Assembly: GCA_044235425.1 (NCBI GenBank)
Contig: JBIIHW010000010.1
Location: 71,466-135,465 of the forward strand
Origin: JBJSXJ01 sp044235425
GTDB taxonomy: Bacteria; Planctomycetota; Planctomycetia; Pirellulales; Pirellulaceae
Length of the DNA stretch: 64,000 bases
Direction of reading: 5' to 3'
The translations under genes were made by a program, and so were the position numbers. The stretch's first letter is position 1; each line of letters starts with the position of its first letter. A model generated the notes under the pieces. That model did no database searches. It was not told the DNA's origin and saw only the letters and a list, made by a program, of their open reading frames with translations. Of the stretch, positions 56,378 through 64,000 are shown one piece after another.

Positions 56378-57457
56378 GTGAGTGGCAATGCAAAGTCGCA
56401 TTTGAAATTGGCGATTATTCCGGGTGATGGGACGGGACCAGAAGTAACGACTGAGGCTCTGAAGGTGCTGCAAGCGGTCTCACAGTCGCATCAGTTCACC
56501 TACGAGCTGACGACGTTTGACTGGGGTTCACAGCGTTATCTTAAAACGGGCGAGACGCTGCCTCCCGGAGCACTCGATGAACTTCGCCGCTTCGATGCCA
56601 TCTTCCTGGGAGCCGTCGGCCATCCTGACGTGAAGCCAGGAATTCTTGAAAAAGGCATTCTGCTCGAACTGCGCTTTAAACTCGATCAGTACATCAATCT
56701 ACGTCCGGTCAAGCTTTACCCCGGTGTTACGACACCGCTGGCCGGCAAGGGCCCTGCGGAAATTGACCTCGTCGTGGTGCGCGAGAACACGGAGGATGTG
56801 TATGCGGGAATCGGCGGTTTCCTCAAGAAAGACACGCCCGATGAAGTAGCCACTCAAACTGCCGTCTACACTCGCAAGGGCTGCGAGCGGTGCATTCGCT
56901 GGGCCTTCGAGTTCACTCGACGTCGGAACAATCCCAAAGGCAAGAAGCTCACGCTAGTCGCCAAGAACAATGTATTGACTTACGGCCACGATCTGTGGTG
57001 GCGTACCTTCCAGGAAGTCGCTCGCGAGTATCCTGATGTGGTGGCGGACTACAATCACGTCGACGCTTGCTGCATGTTTATGGTGCGTAATCCCGAACGT
57101 TACGACGTCATCGTGACCACGAACATGTTTGGCGACATCATCACGGACCTTGGGGCCATCATCCAAGGTGGTATGGGTGTAGCCTCGGCAGGCAACATTA
57201 ATCCGGATCCTGGTGGAGTGAGCATGTTCGAACCGGTCCACGGCTCTGCGCCTGACATTGCCGGGAAGGGAATTGCCAATCCGACGGCCGCCATCCTGAG
57301 CGCCGCCATGATGCTTGACCACCTCGGTCAGACGGCGGCTGCTGATGCGATTCGACTGGCGGTCCAGCGCACCTTTGCCGCTGGTCATAAAACCACCGAC
57401 CTCGGCGGAAAACTCACCACGCGCGAAATGGGTGACCTCGTCATCAAGGCGCTGTGA
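56378..57457 (+). CDS. leuB: 3-isopropylmalate dehydrogenase-like enzyme
   Basis: The product has 359 residues from a GTG start. It is a beta-decarboxylating dehydrogenase of the isocitrate/isopropylmalate family: IPGDGTGPEV at the start, LRFKLDQYINLRP as the substrate-binding region, VVRENTEDVYAG, the metal site DVIVTTNMFGDIITDL, and FEPVHGSAPDIAGKGIANP. The phrase GILLELRFKLDQ resembles the actinobacterial-type LeuB, so leucine synthesis is the first guess. A tartrate dehydrogenase role cannot be excluded. The same cluster holds a second family member at 58777. Confidence 0.8.
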   Translation: MSGNAKSHLKLAIIPGDGTGPEVTTEALKVLQAVSQSHQFTYELTTFDWGSQRYLKTGETLPPGALDELRRFDAIFLGAVGHPDVKPGILEKGILLELRFKLDQYINLRPVKLYPGVTTPLAGKGPAEIDLVVVRENTEDVYAGIGGFLKKDTPDEVATQTAVYTRKGCERCIRWAFEFTRRRNNPKGKKLTLVAKNNVLTYGHDLWWRTFQEVAREYPDVVADYNHVDACCMFMVRNPERYDVIVTTNMFGDIITDLGAIIQGGMGVASAGNINPDPGGVSMFEPVHGSAPDIAGKGIANPTAAILSAAMMLDHLGQTAAADAIRLAVQRTFAAGHKTTDLGGKLTTREMGDLVIKAL

Positions 57458-57526
57458 CCCTGTCTCAGACAGACAATTTATCGCGCCCACATTCCTCGTT
57501 ATTTCGTAACTGGATAGAGATCGATC

Positions 57527-58300
57527 ATGTACGAAAAGCTGTTTGATTTGACGGGTCGAGTGGCGTTGGTGACGGGCGGCAGTAAAGGCATCGGCAAGGC
57601 GATTGCTCGTGCGCTGGCCGAGTCGGGTGCTCATGTGGCCATTGCCGCTCGACATGAAGACGAGCTGCGTGCTGCAGCCGCCGAAATTTCTGCTGGGCTG
57701 ACGGTGAATGTGGATTATCGAGTGACGGACATGAGTCAGCGAGCGGATACCGACGAACTTGCTCGTTGGGCTCTCGAACGCTTGGGGCGCGTCGACATTC
57801 TCTTCAACAATGCGGGGAGCAATCAGCCGCAGCCCTTGGTGTCGGCAACGGACGATTCTTGGGATCACATCCTGGAACTGAATCTTACCAGTTGCATGCG
57901 ACTGGCGCGCGCGCTGGTGCCCGGCATGATTGAACGACGCTGGGGTCGCATCATTCATTTATCGAGTGTTATGGCGTTGGCCTCGAATCCTGGCCGTGGT
58001 TCCTACTCGGCTACGAAAGCGGCGCTCATCGGCATGACGCGTGCCCATGCTCTGGAACTGGGACCGGCTGGCATCACGGTGAATTGTCTCGCTCCGGGCC
58101 CTGTCGCCACCGACTTGCCAATGAATCTGCTCACTGCTGACCAGAAGAAGAAGTTTGCGGAATTGACGGCAGTGAAGCGCTGGGGTGAAACGGTGGACAT
58201 GGTAGGCCCGGCACTGATGCTCGCCTCCGACGCTGGCGCCTTCATCACGGGGAATGTCATCGTGGCCGACGGTGGCATGCTCTGTCGCACCTTCGACTAA
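57527..58300 (+). CDS. SDR family oxidoreductase (gluconate/3-oxoacyl reductase-like)
   Basis: The product has 257 residues, a classical SDR. The motif TGGSKGIG is at 16-23, NNAG at 94-97, the catalytic Ser at 146-147 (HLSSV), and Tyr160/Lys164 in YSATK. The C-terminal GNVIVADGGMLC is typical of the gluconate-5-dehydrogenase and FabG-like branch. It follows the LeuB-like gene by 69 bases and precedes the small membrane protein by 42, so it may belong to a sugar-acid pathway with both dehydrogenases. Confidence 0.9.
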   Translation: MYEKLFDLTGRVALVTGGSKGIGKAIARALAESGAHVAIAARHEDELRAAAAEISAGLTVNVDYRVTDMSQRADTDELARWALERLGRVDILFNNAGSNQPQPLVSATDDSWDHILELNLTSCMRLARALVPGMIERRWGRIIHLSSVMALASNPGRGSYSATKAALIGMTRAHALELGPAGITVNCLAPGPVATDLPMNLLTADQKKKFAELTAVKRWGETVDMVGPALMLASDAGAFITGNVIVADGGMLCRTFD

Positions 58301-58342
58301 TCCGCCTCCGAGTGCTGAACTTCCGACCAGACTGATGATGTC

Positions 58343-58780
58343 ATGCAAGCGCAAATCATTTTTGGCATCGGCTTGATGGTACTCGCGGGAGGAATGTTCA
58401 TCAAAGGTAGGGCCCGTTTGATAGCCGCCGATCATCCGGAGCTCTCTGATTCCGATCAGCGCCATGAGCGTAAGCGACAGTTTTTAGGTCGAGTGATGGT
58501 GTTCTTGATGGGTGTGATTGGCTTGGCGATGGCAAGCGGCGTGGTGATGCAAAATCCGCGTCGAATTCTGTTCTTCTGGAGTGGCGTGCTCTCGCTGGTG
58601 CTGGCATTATTCATCATCGCTTTACTTGATGTCCTCAATACGAATCAGCAATTACGCCGAATTCGTCGGCAGCAGCAAGTGGTACAGCAGCGGTGGCAGC
58701 AAGAGATGACCGCTGAATTGCAACAGCGCCGTGCGACCGTTGATCCACAAACGAGCAACCCTTTGAGCAATCGATCATGA
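58343..58780 (+). CDS. Small membrane protein of unknown function
   Basis: The product has 145 residues. Three hydrophobic segments are visible (about 5-20, 47-68 and 74-95), followed by a Gln/Arg-rich coiled-coil tail (QQQVVQQRWQQEMTAELQQRR). No family is recognised. Its stop overlaps the start of the following dehydrogenase gene by four bases (ATGA), so the two are translationally coupled, which is an odd pairing of a membrane protein with a soluble enzyme. Confidence 0.75.
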   Translation: MQAQIIFGIGLMVLAGGMFIKGRARLIAADHPELSDSDQRHERKRQFLGRVMVFLMGVIGLAMASGVVMQNPRRILFFWSGVLSLVLALFIIALLDVLNTNQQLRRIRRQQQVVQQRWQQEMTAELQQRRATVDPQTSNPLSNRS

Positions 58781-59841
58781 GCCGTTGGAATATTGCCGTT
58801 TATCCGGGAGATGGAATCGGGCCAGAAGTAATTGAACAGACGCTCGAGGTGCTGGAGGCAGTACAGCAGCGTCATCGCGACTTGCAATTGGCATTCACAA
58901 CTGTTCCGTGGGGAATTCAGCATTACGAGCGTCATGGTGAGTTAGTACCGCCTGATTACCTCACCGTGCTCCGCGGATTCGACGCCATCTTGCTGGGTGC
59001 CGTTGGTTGGCCGAGTCGCTTACCCGATCACTTGACGTTAGCTCCGCTGGTTCGAATCCGTCAGGCGTTCGATCAATACGCCTGTGTTCGTCCCGCTCGT
59101 TTGTATCCTGGCCTGCACAGTTATCTGCGCGATAAAGGGACGGCAGAAATCGATTTCCTCGTGATCCGCGAAAACTCGGAGGGTGAATACATCGACCAGG
59201 GGGGGCGTTTCAAAACTGGAACACCGGATGAGTTTGCGGTGCAGTCCGCAATTCACACTCGGCGCGGCGTGGAGCGAATTCTGCGCTATGGGTTCGACGT
59301 TGCACGTCAGCGTCGTCACCAGCTCACCATGGTCACCAAGTCCAACGCTCAGCGCTACGCCTACACGCTTTGGGATGACATTCTCGAAGAACTCGCACCG
59401 GCCTATCCGGATATAAAAGTAGACAAGCAGCACTGTGATGCCTGCTTGATGAATTTTGTGCGCTGGCCCGAACGATTTGATGTCGTCGTGTCCTCTAATC
59501 TGTTTGGTGATCTGCTGACTGATTTAGGTGGACTGCTGGGAGGCGGGTTGGGATTAGCTCCCAGCTCCAATGTGAATCCTGAACGAACATTTCCCTCCAT
59601 GTTCGAGCCGGTTCATGGATCAGCACCCGACATTGCCGGACAAGGAATTGCGAATCCAATTGCCGCCATTCTCAGCAGTGCCATGATGCTGGACCATCTG
59701 AGACATCCGTTGGCGGCAGACACGATCCGTGGCGCCGTTGAGCGCACATTGCTGGCTGGCCATAAGACGCCCGATCTTGGCGGGTCACTCACCACGGCTG
59801 AGCTCGGCACCGCGATTCGGCGCGCGATCATGGAAAGCTGA
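58777..59841 (+). CDS. Tartrate/D-malate dehydrogenase-like enzyme
   Basis: The product has 354 residues of the same family as the LeuB-like protein at 56378. The substrate-binding region has GAVGWPSRLPDH and RIRQAFDQYACVRPARLYP, which resembles tartrate dehydrogenase/D-malate dehydrogenase (TtuC/DmlA) more than LeuB. Metal ligands are in SSNLFGDLLTDLGG and FEPVHGSAPDIAGQGIANP. It probably carries out NAD-dependent oxidative decarboxylation of a 2-hydroxy acid. It is coupled to the small membrane protein gene by a four-base overlap. Confidence 0.82.
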   Translation: MSRWNIAVYPGDGIGPEVIEQTLEVLEAVQQRHRDLQLAFTTVPWGIQHYERHGELVPPDYLTVLRGFDAILLGAVGWPSRLPDHLTLAPLVRIRQAFDQYACVRPARLYPGLHSYLRDKGTAEIDFLVIRENSEGEYIDQGGRFKTGTPDEFAVQSAIHTRRGVERILRYGFDVARQRRHQLTMVTKSNAQRYAYTLWDDILEELAPAYPDIKVDKQHCDACLMNFVRWPERFDVVVSSNLFGDLLTDLGGLLGGGLGLAPSSNVNPERTFPSMFEPVHGSAPDIAGQGIANPIAAILSSAMMLDHLRHPLAADTIRGAVERTLLAGHKTPDLGGSLTTAELGTAIRRAIMES

Positions 59842-59868
59842 ATGGAGTGACATGCCGGCTGGCAATCA

Positions 59869-60750
59869 TCACTCAGCTGAGCTCTGCGGCAATCGTGCCA
59901 GTCGTTCCGCGATGGCACCTCGAAGTTCACCCGTTGCGCGCTTGAAAGCCTGACGATAAAACATGCGCGCCGCACCAACCTTACCTTGCTGCTCCGCGTC
60001 TTGGCCCTGGGCCAAAAGTCGTGTTACCTCGCGCGAAATCTCTTCCTGGCGTGCTTCATCGGCGAGTGCATTCTGGCGACGGATTTCGGCCACGCTAATG
60101 TCACCATGATTGGCGGAACTGTTGGCATGAGTCGGCGTGAGCTTGCCGGCACCACCTTGCGAAATGGCGACAAATTTGGCCGGAGCCACTTCGCGATCAA
60201 CCGTGGCGGTCGTAGCCGGTCGAGTGTTGGAGCGTGGTGAGGGCGAGCTGGTTTCGCCTGCTTGCAATCGCTCCAGTCGCTCTTGAAGCGGACTGCGGAC
60301 GACGAGCGGCTGGCCATCGCCAACAACCGGCACCCAGCCGGTCACGAACGGCACCCAGCTTCCCGCCTGAATGGACCCCACGCCGCCGTTGGGCAACGTG
60401 AGCAGAGCACTATTGCTGGTGAAGCTGCGAGTGGAACCTTGCGAGCCAAAAATAGTGAAGCGATAACCGCCATGCGGTCCATTCGCGCCAAATCCAAAAG
60501 TGGCACCCGAGCCGGGCACGAATCCACCAAATGCCGGCGGTGGAGCTCCACCACCATTATTGAAAAACCAGCCTCCACCTGGTCCATTCCCCCGCAAACC
60601 CCAATTGATCCCGATCGATTGGTAAAAGCTGTCGCTCACGAATCCCCGTGGGACAACCAAAGCAGTCTGTTGAGCGCGGCTTACAGCGGTGGTAAGCACG
60701 AGGGCGGCGATGACGAGAGACACCAAGCCAAAGCTGCTGAACCTATGCAT
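59869..60750 (-). CDS. Glycine-rich exported protein of unknown function
   Basis: The product has 293 residues with a signal peptide (VIAALVLTTAVSRAQQ). Residues 45-150 are Gly-, Phe- and Asn-rich (GGGWFFNNGGG, GATFGFGANGPHGGY). The C-terminal part is helical and charged, ending like a TPR unit (GKVGAARMFYRQAFKRATGE). A cell-wall or surface role is possible. It is divergent from the P-type ATPase gene, with 58 bases between the starts, and converges on the tartrate dehydrogenase-like gene. Confidence 0.75.
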   Translation of the reverse strand: MHRFSSFGLVSLVIAALVLTTAVSRAQQTALVVPRGFVSDSFYQSIGINWGLRGNGPGGGWFFNNGGGAPPPAFGGFVPGSGATFGFGANGPHGGYRFTIFGSQGSTRSFTSNSALLTLPNGGVGSIQAGSWVPFVTGWVPVVGDGQPLVVRSPLQERLERLQAGETSSPSPRSNTRPATTATVDREVAPAKFVAISQGGAGKLTPTHANSSANHGDISVAEIRRQNALADEARQEEISREVTRLLAQGQDAEQQGKVGAARMFYRQAFKRATGELRGAIAERLARLPQSSAE

Positions 60751-60808
60751 GACTCAACTCCTTGAGCCCGGATTGTAAAGAAGAAGAGTTACGTGACACA
60801 ATGACAAA

Positions 60809-63415
60809 ATGGCCATCGACCCAATTTGCGATATGACCGTGGATGAAACGACGAAGCTGCGAGTTTTACACGGCGGCGTCACCTACTACTTCTGCTGTGA
60901 TTATTGCCGCCGAAAGTTCGCACGGGATCCCCTGCAGGCACTACGCCTGGCGACCGAGCGCGCCGCACAGCGACGCTTAACATCCACCGGCTCTCCGGCG
61001 GCAGCGGCAGGATCAGCTCGGCCCTCAGCGGCAACCAGCGGGCTCGTAAGCCTCGGTTTAGCTCCACCGCCGCAGTCGCCGGTATGTGAACCGAAATCGA
61101 ATGCCTCAACAGAGGCCTCGGCAAGCTCCACTGCCAACTCCACTGGCGGCTACTTCTGTCCGATGTGTCCCGAAATTCACAGTGACGTTCCGGCGGCTTG
61201 TCCCAAGTGCGGCATGGCACTCGAAGCGGTCTCAGTCACGCCAGGAGCTGAGGACACCACCGAACTCGATGATCTCACGCGGCGATTTAAATGGGCCTTG
61301 GCCGCAACGCTCCCCGTGTTCTTGCTGGCCATGCTGCCGATGATACCGCTAGGGAGCCTGGAGCACGGCGGCGGAACCGGAGACAGCAACCCGATAGCAA
61401 GCTGGCTGGCGTGGAGTCACGGACCTGCCGGACGTTGGCTGCAAGCGATCCTGTCGGGCGTGGTTTTATTCGGAGCTGGTTGGCCACTACTGGCCCGCGG
61501 TGTGCGCAGTGTCTTCTCGCGCTACTGGAATATGTTCACCCTGATCGCCATCGGTACGCTCGCCGCATTCGGGTTTAGCTGCTTATCGCTGGTGCTTCCC
61601 GGTCTGGTCCCGGAGTCGTTATTCGAACATGGCGTGCCACCCATCTATTTTGAGTCGGCCGCCGTCATCATGACCCTGGTCCTACTCGGGCAGGTACTCG
61701 AACTGCACTCTCGTCGTCGCACTGGCGATGCGATCCGCGAGTTGGTTGCACTTGCCCCGCCCACAGCTCATCGCTTCGTACCCGGTACAAACGGCCAGCC
61801 GGAAAACGAAGAGGAGATCGCCCTGAGCGATGTTCGCGTGGGGGATCTGCTGAAAGTCCGACCGGGTGAAAAGGTGCCTGTAGATGGCATCGTAGTCGAT
61901 GGGCAAAGCGAGGTGAGTGAGTCCTTGGTGACGGGCGAGCCGATGCCGATTCCCAAGCAACCGGGCGATGCGGTCATTGGTGGAACTATCAACGAAGGCG
62001 GTATGTTGATCATCCGAGCGGCCCATGTTGGTCAGGAAACCGTCCTAGCTCGCATCATTCAGTTAGTAGCCCAAGCGCAGCGCAGTCGAGCGCCCGTGCA
62101 GCAGCTCACCGATACCGTCGCGAGCTGGTTCGTGCCACTGGTGATCTTGGTGGCCATCCTGACGTTTTGTGGCTGGCTCTGGTGGGGTGGCAGTCAAGCT
62201 TGGACGCTCGCACTCGTCAACTCAGTGGCGGTGCTGATCATCGCCTGCCCCTGTGCGTTAGGTTTAGCAACTCCCATGTCCATCATGGTCGGCGTGGGCG
62301 CGGCCGCTCGGCGCGGAGTGCTCATTCGCAATGCGGAAGTCATCGAGCAGTTAGCACATGTCAACCTGATTCTATTCGACAAAACGGGAACGTTGACGGT
62401 GGGAAAGCCCACACTCGTGGCACTGCAGGCAGCAGACGGAATATCCGAGCGCACGCTGTTAGAACATGCGGTGGATGTGGAGCAGCATAGTGAGCATCCG
62501 CTGGGGCGCGCGATCCTGGAATACGCTCGCCAACAAGGCGTCGTACCCAATGTTGTTAGCGAGTTCCAATCATGGGCTGGTCAAGGCGCGGCAGCTCGCC
62601 GTGCCGGTGAGCTGATCCGAGTGGGCAAACAAAGTTTTGTGCTGGGCGACTGGAGTGCGGTAGATGCCAATGCACAGGATATCAATGCGCAGGGTATCAA
62701 TGCACAGGCTGCCAGCGTGCCGGCTACTTTGGCTGTCGAGTCGGACGATGCGAAAACTGGTAGTGATCATTGGCATGAGCGCTTGGTGCGGGCACAGCAG
62801 CAAGGACAGACGGCGATTTTTGTCGGTGTGCAGCGCAGGCTGCTCGGCATGCTGATTTTGGCGGACGAATTGAAGCCGCACGCGCGGGAGGCACTGGAAG
62901 AATTGCGCCGCGAGGGTCTGAAGCTTGTGATGGTGACGGGTGACAGTGAAGCAGCGGCACGCAGCATTGCCAGTCGCCTGGGTGGCATGGATGAAGTTCA
63001 GGCTAGTCTCTTGCCGCAAGATAAGATCGCCATCGTGCAGCGTTATCGCGAGCAAGGCTACTGCGTCGCGATGGTGGGTGACGGAGTGAATGATGCCCCG
63101 GCCCTCGCCGCTGCCTCCGTCGGAATTGCTCTGGGAACCGGCAGCGATGTGGCCATTGAGAGTGCCGGCGTGACGCTGCTGGGTGGTGAACCTCAGGGCG
63201 TACTGCGAGCGATTCGATTGGGACGTCGAGTGATGCGCAATGTGAAGCAAAATCTGTTCTTTGCCTTTTTCTACAATGCACTCGGCATCCCACTCGCCGC
63301 CGGCATCCTGCAGCCGATCTTCGGGCTGGTGCTCAACCCGATGATCGCGGCGCTCGCCATGAGCTTCAGCTCGGTCAGCGTCATCGCCAACGCGCTCCGC
63401 CTGCGGCGGTCTTAG
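60809..63415 (+). CDS. copA: Copper-type P1B ATPase with YHS and heavy-metal-binding modules
   Basis: This is an integral membrane heavy-metal pump of 868 residues. Instead of the usual HMA domains, the N-terminus has a YHS domain (Cys7 in PICDM, Cys29-Cys30 and Cys33, residues 1-45) and a short metal-binding module with CPMC (117-120) and CPKC (131-134). The transmembrane CPC motif is at 480-482, the phosphorylation site Asp524 in DKTGTLT, the SEHPLGRAI motif follows, and the hinge is GDGVNDAPA (757-765). These indicate export of Cu(I) or Ag(I). A short internal repeat (NAQDINAQGINAQ) lies in the nucleotide-binding domain. The promoter is probably in the 58-base gap to the divergent gene. 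Confidence 0.93.
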   Translation: MAIDPICDMTVDETTKLRVLHGGVTYYFCCDYCRRKFARDPLQALRLATERAAQRRLTSTGSPAAAAGSARPSAATSGLVSLGLAPPPQSPVCEPKSNASTEASASSTANSTGGYFCPMCPEIHSDVPAACPKCGMALEAVSVTPGAEDTTELDDLTRRFKWALAATLPVFLLAMLPMIPLGSLEHGGGTGDSNPIASWLAWSHGPAGRWLQAILSGVVLFGAGWPLLARGVRSVFSRYWNMFTLIAIGTLAAFGFSCLSLVLPGLVPESLFEHGVPPIYFESAAVIMTLVLLGQVLELHSRRRTGDAIRELVALAPPTAHRFVPGTNGQPENEEEIALSDVRVGDLLKVRPGEKVPVDGIVVDGQSEVSESLVTGEPMPIPKQPGDAVIGGTINEGGMLIIRAAHVGQETVLARIIQLVAQAQRSRAPVQQLTDTVASWFVPLVILVAILTFCGWLWWGGSQAWTLALVNSVAVLIIACPCALGLATPMSIMVGVGAAARRGVLIRNAEVIEQLAHVNLILFDKTGTLTVGKPTLVALQAADGISERTLLEHAVDVEQHSEHPLGRAILEYARQQGVVPNVVSEFQSWAGQGAAARRAGELIRVGKQSFVLGDWSAVDANAQDINAQGINAQAASVPATLAVESDDAKTGSDHWHERLVRAQQQGQTAIFVGVQRRLLGMLILADELKPHAREALEELRREGLKLVMVTGDSEAAARSIASRLGGMDEVQASLLPQDKIAIVQRYREQGYCVAMVGDGVNDAPALAAASVGIALGTGSDVAIESAGVTLLGGEPQGVLRAIRLGRRVMRNVKQNLFFAFFYNALGIPLAAGILQPIFGLVLNPMIAALAMSFSSVSVIANALRLRRS

Positions 63416-63515
63416 GCGGGAGGCCGGGAGGATGAAGGATGAAGGCGCGAGGACGGCATTCACGCCGCGGGTGTTTCACGCCGGGATGGGCTTGATCATT
63501 CATCGGATTACTCCG

Positions 63516-63725
63516 AAATCGCGGAGCGATGGCATTTGATAGCCAGGCGTGTAAACGCCTGGAACATGCCCCCCCCAAACACTTCTCATCTTGAAATACC
63601 CAATCGCGGAGCGATGGCATTGCCGTCGCAACGCGAGTGACTTCCCACGGAAGCGCCAATGCCATCGCTCCGCGATTCCCGAGAAAACGTGGTGGGCGAG
63701 GTTTCCAGGGGCTGGGCGCCCCTGG
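63516..63725. repeat. Cluster of palindromes, including a perfect 21-bp inverted repeat
   Basis: The arms 63602-63622 (starting aatcgcggagcgatggc) and 63657-63677 are perfect reverse complements with 34 bases between them. Another copy of the left arm is at about 63517-63536. CCAGGCGT-gtaa-ACGCCTGG (63543-63562) and CCAGGGGC-tgggc-GCCCCTGG (63705-63725) are two further hairpins. No gene is present. These look like REP or MITE-type sequences, distinct from those at 36.4 kb. Confidence 0.8.
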
Positions 63726-63727
63726 CT

Positions 63728-64000
63728 ATCAAATGCCACGGCTCCGCCGTTTCGGATGCATGCGATTTGCCGCTGGCATTCACGCCGCGGGTGTTTGATG
63801 GACGCCTGCCACGGCTCCGCCGTTCAGGACCTATACGATTTGCCGGTGGCATTGCGCCGCGGGAGTTTTAATTGACGCCTGCCACGGCTCCGCCGTTCAG
63901 GACCTATACGATTTGCCGGTGGCATTGCGCCGCGGGAGTTTTAATTGACGCCTGCCACGGCTCCGCCGTTCAGGACCTATACGATTTGCCGGTGGCATTG
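63728..64000. repeat. 73-bp tandem array running off the window
   Basis: Copies with an exact 73-base period start at 63801, 63874 and 63947, the last cut by the window end; a diverged copy starts near 63728. Each holds ccacggctccgccgt, a phrase ctatacgatttgccgg and gcattgcgccgcggg. Short open frames in both strands are a consequence of the repetition. There are no spacers. The total array length is unknown because it continues beyond the window. Confidence 0.9.

Noticed and set aside
63586..63875. Open frames on both strands in the terminal repeats
   Set aside because: They span inverted and tandem repeats and have no ribosome sites or recognisable protein features.

Overview
The window looks like a chromosomal segment of a planctomycete, probably of the Pirellulales type. 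This is inferred from content, not from any database match. It carries the planctomycete cytochrome/DUF1549/DUF1553 protein paired with a DUF1501 protein, two more Tat-exported DUF1501 proteins, several very long secreted proteins, PQQ-type beta-propellers, a MoxR/DUF58/DUF4350/DUF4129/SpoIIM/RDD membrane operon and intergenic REP-like palindromes. No rRNA, tRNA, CRISPR array, prophage or complete insertion sequence was seen.

Layout. 1-9.2 kb: a truncated secreted protein, a secretin N-domain protein without a secretin pore, a three-domain CBM9-like/transglutaminase/alpha-beta hydrolase fusion, a small exported protein and a DinB-like protein. 9.5-18.4 kb: a DUF1501 protein, a 2-hydroxyacid dehydrogenase, an M1 peptidase with HEAT repeats, a secreted TPR-CHAT protein and a small lipoprotein. 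18.4-28.7 kb (minus strand): an exported protein, a proline-rich lipoprotein, and a pair made of a Tat-exported protein and a 2162-residue secreted protein with macroglobulin-like stretches. Four tandem Shine-Dalgarno-like 14-bp repeats precede the giant gene. 28.97-29.83 kb: an array of 124-bp, hairpin-rich tandem repeats ending at the probable promoter of rpsB.

30.0-36.2 kb: rpsB-tsf-pyrH-frr, followed closely by an esterase/beta-propeller fusion and an agmatine deiminase. 36.2-37.4 kb: an IS200-like REP-associated tyrosine transposase (RAYT) bracketed by REP palindromes. 37.5-46.5 kb (minus): eight tightly packed genes forming the MoxR-type membrane operon, ending in a PQQ-propeller protein. 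47.0-53.9 kb: an SDR dehydrogenase, the cytochrome/DUF1553 protein with its DUF1501 partner, and a thioredoxin-like/PQQ-propeller protein. 54.0-60.8 kb: a DUF1501 protein, a HEAT-repeat lipoprotein, a dehydrogenase cluster (LeuB-like, SDR, small membrane protein, tartrate/malate dehydrogenase-like) and a glycine-rich exported protein. 60.8-63.4 kb: a copper-type P1B ATPase with YHS and heavy-metal-binding N-terminal modules. 63.4-64.0 kb: inverted repeats and a 73-bp tandem array running off the window end.

The most unusual items are the RAYT/REP locus, the giant secreted protein with its repeated leader, the three-domain fusion, the 124-bp array next to the ribosomal operon, and the exported CHAT protein. 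Translation, core metabolism and envelope genes are otherwise ordinary. All functional calls come from reading motifs by eye.
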